Assembly: GCA_949077035.1 (NCBI GenBank)
Contig: CARUPR010000005.1
Location: 69,939-133,938, forward strand
Source: an uncultured Eubacteriales bacterium
GTDB lineage: Bacteria; Bacillota; Clostridia; Christensenellales; UBA1242
Length of the DNA stretch: 64,000 nt
Direction of reading: 5' to 3'
The position numbers and the translations under genes were made by a program. This document shows positions 18,201 through 24,323 of the stretch, piece by piece (the stretch's first letter is position 1; each line of letters starts with the position of its first letter). Under the pieces are notes generated by a model. It saw only the letters and a list, made by a program, of their open reading frames with translations, was not told where the DNA came from and did not search any database.

Positions 18201-18531
18201 TTATAATGTCAGAACTATTTAATTGTGCAAATACAAGTGAAAGATTTTCATATTTATTGTCTAAAGCATCTTGCAACTCATCACTTACATTTATTTCAAT
18301 TATATCGCCAGCTTTTATGGATGAAATTGTATCAACATTATCCCATCCACCCGTTGTATTTGGTTTATAGTTTACAACAAAACTAGAAGGTAGCGATTGT
18401 GCTGAAGATGAAATTTTTATTTTCAGCTTAGCATCAACAACTTTAATTTTCCTAGAAATTTCTCTTAAAGAAATACTAAGCATATTTTCGTTTTTATCGA
18501 AATATTTTGAATCAATCGTAATTTTTTTCAT
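12256..18531 (-). CDS. Rhs/YD-repeat polymorphic toxin protein
   Basis: The product has 2091 residues. The first ~130 residues look like a carbohydrate-binding-type or attachment beta domain; no signal peptide is present. After a helical stretch (about residues 430-760), YD repeats (YEYDKYGKQIRSTDYNG and many others) run from about residue 790 to 1800 and end in the Rhs core signature LYYLNSRYYDPELGRFINAD near residue 1830. The final ~215 residues after SDDDGELPKW are Gly/Ala-rich and hydrophobic, with several possible membrane helices; no nuclease, deaminase or protease motif is visible, so this part is either a pore-forming toxin or a pretoxin domain whose toxin was lost. The gene is transcribed from a promoter with 10-bp-phased repeats and is followed by three immunity-like genes. 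Length is normal for the family. Confidence 0.9.
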   Translation of the reverse strand: MKKITIDSKYFDKNENMLSISLREISRKIKVVDAKLKIKISSSAQSLPSSFVVNYKPNTTGGWDNVDTISSIKAGDIIEINVSDELQDALDNKYENLSLVFAQLNSSDIINDESELNIDYITLSQFQNNGSSQNLNLGKSGNAAVDLTTGKLSLSVPIATTDNKVLPLSINANYNSTQYEKKFDKYMPENWDLNINQLLIKNDDEEKLSFTYIDENSKEQTIEERYYYLDEDNNKQYIDKSDLCVDLDGKLKYKILVDNPDQSNLQQKESLLKALREITIEGKNFGKRFFDSSQNILQIINNLKGDEENSNFMLRIVTENDIKNFRCINYNYSIHSRTIKEEGFGLHYVTYEYPRYVYNFINDEGESVEFIIDYDPNDCNSIAEKLGNSTIDIDCNYFQFSTSRKIEEKLIANIYLYQYSLEPIKKKEIFKDVFTSLESPSGLKLVSSIKDIPGAELVDYEPEEIINIKEQLKQLNLAQEEIENILDSNNKLICSYILTKDLLNKQLKNQKINLDLNQDSLDTQELIEKFKSEYALKNRNFASRTSAKNYLKVDENDTNSTKRFNEEMISQLEEYYKNGTEIVNNNNQTLVKDDVKVVSDILLNESSLIYSLGFDYSGENGSLKAQKENQALNKEIYTKKIIKDDFLDLIQNEYETFAFRENIPINDIKIDNEELFDIFKSFNDDTFITLSLKDLISINIQIASLIKNNLNYNKKRDEYNKQVEKYQHRLEQLEMQMPVHYLYNDNNIIYGFGKSKDENVFRLILITDAYENTIFFSYQSLDSYRLKNITNSSDKLAIFEYDDDGLLKSITDTRERVVNFEYKDDNLAKIIRSNDVDSYFIYDNDKNLIAILDDNGLGTKLSYENDRVSQISSISAIKQVKNGEIIYRDFKDKSIFDINDFEVFDTMTLTFNNYMSTTLTNEKDKSIVYLFDKYGKVKTIYENKFDKESNENDVKVNDFSYQNNKLSSKVSSLLYSDNYLKDVCFNLETTSQISSLYLGTSICGTGNEPYYYKICEKFHTLTAQESNKKASVLMSEPMLNLINTADNLCKCKTYMLSGWAKANSAFILTDENIDDYPQYIKERKFEICTQIKYIGENSVETFKRSFDWRNTDWQYCAVPVKLDKTKQVEKITAFIDYSNNTGDISFTDLSFFEADWETIEYDQNNLPIKKQSAHSNWVTTFEYDKDSINLLKETISSSTNPDTKFVTTYEYDKYGKQIRSTDYNGIVKENVYDNKGILIKSLTYHKDQPSSKFYEEQMVDEKGNVTSNVNALGEEISKLEYSDSRGLITNQTDENGIKTSYGYRQDDTLLETSTSVEGIENTNTFGYTQDYLTSVKHNNFDIKYDYDNKGRISNINIAGSSKDYITKNYTENEETTILASNEEYRQTFNDEGKLLKTFYTPAYNDGQTKPAEQLISQNFYDTQGNLVVTKDLIENNSHKVFLDKFSNAYKEENTQHGLNITLENSYDESHSNIESTTITLGEDELFYNYSYSTTPDAKLQSILLPNDIEQFINYDNLGRLSNIKTGSISKEFSYLKNGDHASNLISKLDFAVSGIKTDNLRYLYDKKGNITEIRQNNNLIARYKYDGLSRIIREDNKNLQKTTTFAYDEGGNITKRTQYPFTLADNLDYLEGREFDYHYPAFGWKDQLMQYNGENFEYDKLGNPTLYRDKTLKWSHGRQLDKFGDIASYSYNASGIRTKKISNGFTTQFFLNGNKIIAQKDAINTMFFYYGTDGLTGFNLNGNNYLYKKNAQNDIIGIYNDKQELICKYEYDAWGAVKCCYKSKDENYIDIEEDYEYNNIEDINRFVAFKNPFRYRSYYYDFETRLYYLNSRYYDPELGRFINADSLSILENTKDVINGLNLYAYCINNPVNTSDDDGELPKWLKWLIGGLTIAVVAIATIVAIAVTAGAAGIGFGAAFAGAFGLGGATSIGGFAGFMAGVTIGTLTGSTIGLLGGGFTSLLNGKSFWDGAADGFMWGAISGAISGGISTLSFGGVGNFGYKGQGNIFQVGLQGFVGLSTYIGKSLSNNETPTFIGIILSLFGGITGGLLNNASIPIQIFVSGGVEFIGFLTGVLKKMWKLPNKNPIMQIT

Positions 18532-18562
18532 ATTCTTCTCCTTTTATATTGATTACGATTTA

Positions 18563-18617
18563 ATTATAATTCAACTAAAATTCTAATGCCTTCTAACTTT
18601 TGCTAATCGGTGCTAAT
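18563..18617 (-). promoter_or_regulatory. Activator-type promoter of the Rhs operon (four 10-bp-phased repeats)
   Basis: Read on the minus strand, ATTAG/GTTAG units start at 18617, 18607, 18597 and 18587, spaced exactly 10 bp. TATAAT occupies 18568-18563, 19 bp after the last unit, the same spacing as at 6639-6703. Bases 18607-18575 match 6659-6691 in inverted orientation. The most distal unit overlaps the stop codon of the regulator gene. Confidence 0.8.
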
Positions 18618-19227
18618 CAATGATAGTTTTTTCGCTGTTTTCTATTTTTGAGTTGTAATTATTCGCTTCTATATAGCTTGAATTTGTTTTATCTATATAG
18701 TTTTGGTCTGAATAAGAAGGGGATGTTTTATTTAAATAACTTTGGTCTGAATAAGAGGTAATTATTTTGTTTGAAAAATCTGTGTCTAAACAAGAAGAAT
18801 TTATTTGTTTTAAATTGTTTTGGTCTGAATTTATTGAATTTATATTTATCAAAAGCTTTTCCATAGCCTCGCTATGAAGTTGATAAATTCTTTTGGTTGA
18901 ATAATTCATTTTTGCCGCAATTTCATCAAATGTCAAATTTCCAACATATCTTAAATAAACAATTGTTTTAAATGGTTGAGAAAGAGTTTGTATGGCGTTT
19001 TCGACATATTTTTTGCCCTCAAGTGCAATTTTTACAATAGCTTGCTCTCGATTTTGCTTTTCTATGTAAACAGAATATATTTCGCTGCTGTTTGCTTTGT
19101 CAGTGTTGGATTTCAAAAATAATTCAATCTGTTTTTTGGTTTTTTCAAGCTCCTTTATTTTCTCTTCCAAATATTGCATATCAAATCGATAACTTTCTAG
19201 CATTTGTTTTAATTCTTGTTTTGTCAT
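18613..19227 (-). CDS. Phage late-regulator-like protein with sigma-70 region 4 helix-turn-helix
   Basis: The 204-residue protein begins TKQELKQMLESYRFDMQYLEEKIKELEKTKKQIE, the coiled N-terminal helix seen in phage DUF1492/ArpU-like sigma-like regulators. Residues 85-130 form region 4: a helix pair and LTFDEIAAKMNYSTKRIYQLH, which should contact a -35-type DNA site. The last ~70 residues are five imperfect 13-residue repeats (PSYSDQNYIDKTN type), a low-complexity tail not expected in this family. Strong AGGAGG precedes the ATG. Phage proteins of this kind activate late operons; here the obvious targets are the two promoters with phased repeats, one of which overlaps this gene's 3' end. It is divergent from the XRE-ImmA genes. 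Confidence 0.8.
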   Translation of the reverse strand: MTKQELKQMLESYRFDMQYLEEKIKELEKTKKQIELFLKSNTDKANSSEIYSVYIEKQNREQAIVKIALEGKKYVENAIQTLSQPFKTIVYLRYVGNLTFDEIAAKMNYSTKRIYQLHSEAMEKLLININSINSDQNNLKQINSSCLDTDFSNKIITSYSDQSYLNKTSPSYSDQNYIDKTNSSYIEANNYNSKIENSEKTIID

Positions 19228-19255
19228 AAATCCCTCCTTAGTTTTAAATAGTCTT

Positions 19256-19287
19256 TTGTAATAATTTTTGAATCAAAACTATTACAA
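19256..19287. promoter_or_regulatory. Inverted repeat TTGTAATA/TATTACAA, candidate repressor operator
   Basis: Eight-base arms at 19256-19263 and 19280-19287 lie between the divergent sigma-like regulator gene and the XRE-ImmA genes, 30 bp before the regulator's start. The arms coincide with plausible -35 and -10 positions of the minus-strand promoter. Binding by the adjacent XRE protein is inferred. Confidence 0.5.
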
Positions 19288-19376
19288 GATACTAGTATAA
19301 TAGCATAGTGTAAATTTTATGACAAGCAAATTTTACAAATTGAATAAGAAATATTTAAAATTCTATATTTGTTTTC

Positions 19377-19405
19377 TTGCAATAGAAAAATTTTTATTGT
19401 ATAAT
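19377..19405 (+). promoter_or_regulatory. Promoter of the XRE-ImmA genes
   Basis: TTGCAA (19377-19382) and TATAAT (19400-19405) are 17 bp apart, 17 bp before the XRE start codon. Confidence 0.75.
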
Positions 19406-19422
19406 ATAAATAGGAGAAAGAA

Positions 19423-19794
19423 ATGGCAGAAGATTTGAAAATAGGTGATAGAATCAGAAATTTGAGAAGAAGTAAAAAGTTGACACAGAAAAATTTTGCA
19501 AAGATTTTAAATGTCGCAGAGTCAACGGTGGCTTCTTGGGAAAGCGGTTATCGAAACCCAGATATGGAAAGTTTATTAAATATTTCAAATTGTATGGAAG
19601 TTTCTATTGATTGGCTTGTTGGTAAAGAAGAAAAAAATGTTTCAATAAAAGTCCCTGAATCGGGAAATGCAATTACTATTATTGGAAGAAATGGAATGTT
19701 TAAGACTTATTTTATAGATGACAAAAAGGTTAAGGCACTTGAGGCTTTGGCAGAAACTTTGGCAGAAAAGGATAATTTTATTAAAAAAAAATAA
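19423..19794 (+). CDS. XRE-family repressor (ImmR-like)
   Basis: The 123-residue product has an N-terminal helix-turn-helix (residues 8-65; KKLTQKNFAKILNVAESTVA) and ends in a short dimerisation-like region that includes a beta segment (GNAITIIGRNGMFKTYFIDD). AGGAGA precedes the ATG. The gene ends in a run of nine A (19783-19791) immediately before TAA, and the following ImmA-like frame begins inside it. Repressors of this type control integrated elements and prophages and are inactivated by the neighbouring ImmA protease. Its likely target is the inverted repeat at 19256-19287 in front of the divergent sigma-like regulator. Confidence 0.85.
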   Translation: MAEDLKIGDRIRNLRRSKKLTQKNFAKILNVAESTVASWESGYRNPDMESLLNISNCMEVSIDWLVGKEEKNVSIKVPESGNAITIIGRNGMFKTYFIDDKKVKALEALAETLAEKDNFIKKK

Positions 19795-20431
19795 CAACAT
19801 TGTTGGCAGGACCAAACATGATTGTGAAAATTTTTCAAAAAATGATATATTTTCCAAAAATGATTATTATAGAATAAGCCGAAAGGCGAGAGAACTTTTA
19901 ATATCAAACAATATTAAAAAACTGCCCATAGACCTTTTTTCGCTGGTCAAAAAAAATGGTTGGGGGCTTATTTCATTTAAAGATGCCAAAAAGAAGATTG
20001 ATTTTTTAGATGAAGAGATGTTTAAGCAAAATTGGGGCTTTACCATTCATATCAAAAATTTTGATATGATATTTTATGATGATGAAATTTCTTTTGGTTC
20101 TCAACGATTTACAATAGCTCATGAAATAGGGCATATTGTTTTAAAACATCTGCTTATTTCTAGTGAAGTCACAAGAGAAAAAGAAGCGAATATGTTTGCT
20201 GCAAGAATATTGATGCCGATGTGTGTTTTATTGGAGTGTAATGTCCTTTGTGCAAAAGATATTGAGTCGATGTGCAATGTCAGTGAAATTTCTGCAAAGT
20301 ATAGGTTTGAACGATTGCAGGTCTTAAAAGAAAGAAATAAATTTTATACAGACAGAATGGAAGAGAAAATTAAAAAACAATTTAGCGGTTTTATCAAAAA
20401 GCAAATCAAAAAAAAGGCTGATAATATATAA
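19718..20431 (+). CDS. ImmA/IrrE-family metallopeptidase
   Basis: The zinc site HEIGH lies in RFTIAHEIGHIVLKH with the downstream glutamate in EANMFAARILMP, both diagnostic of ImmA/IrrE (M78) proteases that cleave XRE repressors. The protein domain starts around NDYYRISRKARELL; the first ~45 codons overlap the XRE gene in another frame and look non-native, and no ATG with a ribosome site exists between. Deleting one A from the nine-A run at 19783-19791 would fuse the XRE and ImmA frames into one 330-residue protein, an arrangement known in this family. So the true product may be a fusion, a frameshift product, or a separately started protein. Confidence 0.8.
   Translation: MTKRLRHLRLWQKLWQKRIILLKKNNNIVGRTKHDCENFSKNDIFSKNDYYRISRKARELLISNNIKKLPIDLFSLVKKNGWGLISFKDAKKKIDFLDEEMFKQNWGFTIHIKNFDMIFYDDEISFGSQRFTIAHEIGHIVLKHLLISSEVTREKEANMFAARILMPMCVLLECNVLCAKDIESMCNVSEISAKYRFERLQVLKERNKFYTDRMEEKIKKQFSGFIKKQIKKKADNI
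19783..19791 (+). other. Nine-A slippery run joining the XRE and ImmA frames
   Basis: The XRE frame reads AAA AAA AAA TAA; the ImmA frame is offset by +1. Loss of one A, or polymerase slippage, joins the two open frames. Confidence 0.6.
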
Positions 20432-20519
20432 TCATTGTTTTATAAAAAATATCTAAATATTTGTATGATTTGATTTAGCTAATTTTTTAGCTGAAAACTT
20501 ATTAATTTTTTAAAATATA

Positions 20520-20548
20520 TTGCTATTTTAATTTATTTTTGTTACACT
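20520..20548 (+). promoter_or_regulatory. Promoter of mtaB, predicted leaderless transcript
   Basis: TTGCTA (20520-20525) and TACACT (20543-20548) are 17 bp apart. The ATG begins only eight bases after the -10 box, at about the expected +1, and there is no ribosome site. Confidence 0.55.
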
Positions 20549-20555
20549 TGAAATT

Positions 20556-21839
20556 ATGAAGATTTGTGTTATGACGCTTGGTTGCAAAGTCAACAAATAT
20601 GAAAGCGATTCTCTTATCAATAGATTAAATGAACTTGGGTTTCAGACTTCGGACAATCTTGAATATGCCGATGTTTTTGTTATTAACACTTGTGCGGTGA
20701 CTTCAGAGGCTGAAAAAAAATCCAGACAGATGATTGCAAGGTGCAGAAGATATAACAAACTTGCCAAGATTTTTGTCTGTGGTTGTGCATCTCAGCATAA
20801 TGGAAAACAATTTTTAGATAAAGATGTGGAAGTGGTTTTTGGGACAAGCGGAAAACTTAAAATTATTGATTTTATTGAAAAATTAGAAAAAAATGACAAA
20901 AATTACATAAAAAAATGCGAAAATATTGATATTTTGCCTGAATTTTATCAAGATGATATGATTGCTATGCAAAACAGAACAAGGGCTTATATAAAAATTC
21001 AAGATGGCTGCAACAACTTTTGTTCTTATTGTATTATCCCATATTTGCGTGGCAGAAGCAGGTCAAGAGAGATATCTTCAATCATGAATGAAGCGAGAAA
21101 TCTTGGCGATGATATAAAAGAAATTGTTTTGACAGGCATCAATGTTGCTGACTATAAAATTGACGGAAAGCCAGGTCTTTTGCAGCTTCTCACCCAGCTT
21201 GATTGCCTTGGAAAACGTGTGAGATTAAGCTCGATGGAAGAGGGACTTATAAGTGAGCAGTTTGCAGAAGGTCTATCAAAACTTAAAAATTTCTGTCCTC
21301 ATTTTCATCTATCTCTTCAAAGTGGAAGTGACGGTGTTTTGAAAAGAATGAACAGGCATTATACTGCCGAAGAGTTTTATAAGTCCACTTTTGTTATAAG
21401 AAAATATTTCCCTTTTGCAGGTATTACAACAGATATAATAGTTGGCTTTCCTGATGAAAGTGATGATGAATTTGAGGAGACTTATCAGTTTGCCAAAAAA
21501 ATTGGTTTTAGTCAGCTTCATATCTTCAAATATTCGCCAAGAGAGGGGACAGCTTCCTATAAAATATATAAAGACCTGCCATTTGAAGTAAAACAAAGAA
21601 GGCTTGAAAAACTTGAAAAACTTAATGCACAATTGAAGGATAAATTCCTTGAAGAAAATATCAATCATGGTCAAAAACTTAAGGTTTTGATTGAAGAGAA
21701 GATTGAAGATTATTATGTGGGTTATACAGAAAATTATATAAGAGCTTATGTTAAAAGTGATATAAATCTTATCAATCAAATTGTTGAAGTGATGATTGAA
21801 GGCAAACTCAGAGATGGGGCAATTTGCCGTTTGGTATAA
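20556..21839 (+). CDS. mtaB: tRNA (N6-threonylcarbamoyladenosine37-C2) methylthiotransferase MtaB
   Basis: The 427-residue protein has the three domains of methylthiotransferases. The N-terminal UPF0004 domain carries the second-cluster cysteines in TLGCKVN, VINTCAVT and VCGCAS. The radical-SAM domain has the CxxxCxxC cluster in DGCNNFCSYCIIPYLRGRSR. The C-terminal TRAM domain follows residue 360 and binds tRNA. The MTLGCKVN start and GRSRSR sequence place it in the MtaB (YqeV) group, which converts t6A37 to ms2t6A37 in tRNAs reading ANN codons; MiaB proteins differ. It appears monocistronic. Confidence 0.92.
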   Translation: MKICVMTLGCKVNKYESDSLINRLNELGFQTSDNLEYADVFVINTCAVTSEAEKKSRQMIARCRRYNKLAKIFVCGCASQHNGKQFLDKDVEVVFGTSGKLKIIDFIEKLEKNDKNYIKKCENIDILPEFYQDDMIAMQNRTRAYIKIQDGCNNFCSYCIIPYLRGRSRSREISSIMNEARNLGDDIKEIVLTGINVADYKIDGKPGLLQLLTQLDCLGKRVRLSSMEEGLISEQFAEGLSKLKNFCPHFHLSLQSGSDGVLKRMNRHYTAEEFYKSTFVIRKYFPFAGITTDIIVGFPDESDDEFEETYQFAKKIGFSQLHIFKYSPREGTASYKIYKDLPFEVKQRRLEKLEKLNAQLKDKFLEENINHGQKLKVLIEEKIEDYYVGYTENYIRAYVKSDINLINQIVEVMIEGKLRDGAICRLV

Positions 21840-21926
21840 TAAAACTTTGAGAAAAATTATTTGCTTTTATTGGTGTTTTTTAGATATATTTGAAATATTG
21901 ATTAAGTATTGAAAAATTGTAAAGTA

Positions 21927-21955
21927 TTGACAAAAAAGTTAAAATATATTATAAT
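21927..21955 (+). promoter_or_regulatory. Consensus promoter of the tandem paralogue pair
   Basis: TTGACA (21927-21932) and TATAAT (21950-21955) are spaced 17 bp; the first paralogue starts 25 bp later behind GGGAGG. Confidence 0.8.
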
Positions 21956-21979
21956 AAGAAAAAGAAAGGGAGGATTTTC

Positions 21980-22672
21980 ATGACAACCGGAGAAGTTATG
22001 GAACAAGCAGTGGATAAAACAAATGAGTTTGAAGGAAAAAATCTTGAATTTGTTGTAGAATATTTGGCGGAAGCAAAAGCCAAAGGTGAAAATATTTTCT
22101 ATAGATTTAAAGGTGAAAAACTTTATTCTTTGTTTGATAATCGTGATACTTGTTATAAAAAAGTCACCGGTTATAGTTATCAAAAATTTCTTGAAAAGAA
22201 AGAAAGGGAAAGAGAAATGGAAGAAAGAGAAGAAAGAGCTCGTATTGCGAGAGCGAGAGCTAGACGTAGCTTGATAGAAAAAATACCAGTAAGAATAGAA
22301 AATGGAATGAAATATATCTATCCACAAATGAAAACAGAGTGGGAAGAAAAGGTCAGAAAAGCAACTCATGGGACCTATTTTGGTTTTGACATTGATGCTA
22401 CCATTGAAATAATGGAAATTTTAGCCAATAATAATGATGCAAATAAATATGAAAATGCAATGCAAAATTTAGATAATCTAAAATTTGGGATGCCTTACTG
22501 GTTAGTTTTAAAAAATGTCTTAGATTTTTCAAAAGATGGTGTAAATTTCTTTAAATATGCTAAGGAAAAGAAGAATGAAGTTTTGTCTGAGTATGAGAAG
22601 AATTATATTCTTGAAATTGAATCTCAAAACGCAGAATTTGAAGCAGAACTTAATGCTTTAGAAAAAGAATAA
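21980..22672 (+). CDS. Protein of unknown function, tandem paralogue A
   Basis: The product has 230 residues and is not recognised. It is highly charged with no signal peptide. A Glu/Arg-rich coiled segment at about residues 70-95 (EREREMEEREERARIARA) interrupts two helical parts. The C-terminal 90 residues (FDIDATIEIMEILANNN, YWLVLKNVLDFSKDGVNF, ESQNAEFEAELNALEKE) are nearly the same as in the next gene, so the two arose by duplication; the coiled insert is shorter there. Both probably share a promoter at 21927. Function is unknown; a structural or scaffold-like role is all that composition suggests. Confidence 0.7.
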   Translation: MTTGEVMEQAVDKTNEFEGKNLEFVVEYLAEAKAKGENIFYRFKGEKLYSLFDNRDTCYKKVTGYSYQKFLEKKEREREMEEREERARIARARARRSLIEKIPVRIENGMKYIYPQMKTEWEEKVRKATHGTYFGFDIDATIEIMEILANNNDANKYENAMQNLDNLKFGMPYWLVLKNVLDFSKDGVNFFKYAKEKKNEVLSEYEKNYILEIESQNAEFEAELNALEKE

Positions 22673-22742
22673 TTAAAAAATGTAATAACAAAACAACAAA
22701 AAATTAAATAGTTATTAAATAATTTAATATAGGAGAGGAAAT

Positions 22743-23411
22743 ATGAACGAAGAAGAAATTATGAAAGGTGCTGTTGATATGACAAATAGCCCTTGGGGTG
22801 GGAATACTCTAGAAGATGCTGCTAAATTTTTAAGTGGTGCGAAAGAATTAGAATTAAATATTTTTATAAAATTTCATGGAAAAAATCTTTATTCTATGCT
22901 TGATGATATTGATTCTTGTTATAAAAAAGTCACTGGCTATACTTACAAAGAATATAAAGAAGCAGAAAAAGAAGAGGAAAGAAAATATATTCAAAAGAAA
23001 CTTGATGCTCTTGATAAGATACCAGAAAGAATAGAAAAGGGTAAGAATTATATCTATCCACAAAGAGAAATGGATTGGACTAGAATTGTTATCAAATCTT
23101 CTGAGAGTTTGTATTTGGGTTATGATATTGATGCAACTGTTGAAATTATGGAAATATTGGCCAATAACAATAATGCAAATAAATTTGAAATGGCAATTGA
23201 AAAACTAGCAAATCAAGGTCATTCTGGTCCTTCTTACTGGTTGGTTTTAAAAAATGTTTTAGACTTTTCAAAAGAAGGTGTAAATTTCTATAAATATGCT
23301 ATGGAAAAGAAGAATGAAGCTTTATCTGAGGATGATATAAATTATATTTATAATATTGAATCTCAAAATGAAGAATTTGAAGCAGAACTTAATGCTTTAG
23401 AAAATGAATAA
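22743..23411 (+). CDS. Protein of unknown function, tandem paralogue B
   Basis: This 222-residue protein parallels the preceding gene along its whole length, with best matches in NIFIKFHGKNLYSMLDD, YKKVTGYTYKEY, YLGYDIDATVEIMEILANNN and YWLVLKNVLDFSKEGVNFYK. AGGAGAGG precedes its ATG. The 70-base gap after paralogue A has no terminator, so the pair is probably co-transcribed; a terminator follows at 23429-23464. I do not recognise the family. Confidence 0.7.
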   Translation: MNEEEIMKGAVDMTNSPWGGNTLEDAAKFLSGAKELELNIFIKFHGKNLYSMLDDIDSCYKKVTGYTYKEYKEAEKEEERKYIQKKLDALDKIPERIEKGKNYIYPQREMDWTRIVIKSSESLYLGYDIDATVEIMEILANNNNANKFEMAIEKLANQGHSGPSYWLVLKNVLDFSKEGVNFYKYAMEKKNEALSEDDINYIYNIESQNEEFEAELNALENE

Positions 23412-23428
23412 TTGGTATTATTGACATA

Positions 23429-23464
23429 AAAAACGCTATAACAAAATTTTGCAGCGTTTTTTTT
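23429..23464 (+). terminator. Rho-independent terminator after the paralogue pair
   Basis: AAACGCT and AGCGTTT arms enclose a partly self-complementary AT loop and end in eight T. Confidence 0.75.
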
Positions 23465-23591
23465 GTTTTCAAGGAAGACAGGCAAGGATGAAGTGTTTAT
23501 TAATTAATAAATAAAACCATTTTTTAAAATTGCTTTATTGTTTATAATTTTAATTTTTTATATAAAAAATAAAAAGATTTCTTTGAATTGC

Positions 23592-23620
23592 TTGACAAAG
23601 CTTTATATTTTAATTATAAT
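23592..23620 (+). promoter_or_regulatory. Consensus promoter of rpsU
   Basis: TTGACA (23592-23597), 17-bp spacer and TATAAT (23615-23620) lie 37 bp before the rpsU start. Confidence 0.85.
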
Positions 23621-23656
23621 TAAATAGATTTTATAAATTAGAAGGTGGTGAGAAGA

Positions 23657-23839
23657 TTGACAACTGTTAAAGTGGGCGAAAACGAAACTCTTGAAAGTGC
23701 TCTTAAGAGATTTAAGAGAAAGTGCCAAAAAGATGGTATCATTGGTGATATCAGAAGAAAAGAAGCCTATGATAAGCCTAGTGTAGCTAAAAAGAAAAAA
23801 AGAGAAGCTGCTAGAAAAAGAGCTAGAAAAAGAGGCTAA
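23657..23839 (+). CDS. rpsU: 30S ribosomal protein S21
   Basis: The start is set at TTG 23657 because the product then begins TTVKVGENETLESALKRF, matching the S21 N-terminus, and AAGGTGGTG upstream serves as ribosome site; GTG codons at 23645 or 23648 would destroy it. The 60-residue, very basic protein shows the S21 hallmark ESALKRFKRKCQKDGI and a Lys/Arg-rich tail (AKKKKREAARKRARKRG). S21 sits at the 30S platform next to the anti-Shine-Dalgarno region. The gene has a perfect promoter and is followed by rplS. Confidence 0.93.
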   Translation: MTTVKVGENETLESALKRFKRKCQKDGIIGDIRRKEAYDKPSVAKKKKREAARKRARKRG

Positions 23840-23906
23840 ATGTTAATCTTTTGCAAAATATATTTTTGCGTTGAAAACAATTAATTTTATTAAAAGGAGA
23901 ATACAA

Positions 23907-24257
23907 ATGTCTAACATTATAAACCAAATCGAGAAAGAAAACATGAAAGAATCTTTTCCTGAATTTAATATCGGTGACACTGTTAAGGTTGGAGTTAAAA
24001 TCAAAGAAGGTGACAAAGAAAGAATTCAAGGATACGAAGGTGTTGTTATCGCTCGTAAAAATGGTGGAATCAGAGAAACTTTCACTGTTAGAAAAATTTC
24101 AAACGGTGTTGGTGTTGAAAAGACTTTCCCTATTCACTCTCCACTTGTTACAAGTGTCGAAGTAATTAGAAAGGGTAAGCCAAGAAGAGCTAAACTTTAT
24201 TATGTTCGTGCTCTCACTGGAAAGGCTGCAAAAATCAAATCTGCAGACAATAGATAA
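23907..24257 (+). CDS. rplS: 50S ribosomal protein L19
   Basis: The start at 23907 follows AAAAGGAG; earlier in-frame codons have no support. The 116-residue protein has L19 signatures: FNIGDTVKVGVKIKEGDKER, QGYEGVVIARKNGGIRETF, VGVEKTFPIHSPLV and RRAKLYYVRALTGKAAKIK. L19 helps form intersubunit bridges. In many bacteria rplS follows trmD; here it follows rpsU, an unusual neighbour. A weak hairpin with T run lies at about 24262-24288. Confidence 0.95.
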   Translation: MSNIINQIEKENMKESFPEFNIGDTVKVGVKIKEGDKERIQGYEGVVIARKNGGIRETFTVRKISNGVGVEKTFPIHSPLVTSVEVIRKGKPRRAKLYYVRALTGKAAKIKSADNR

Positions 24258-24323
24258 AAATAAAAGCAGTCATATTTGGCTGTTTTTTGTTTTATAATGA
24301 TAAAAAAGTTGGGATTGTAATAT

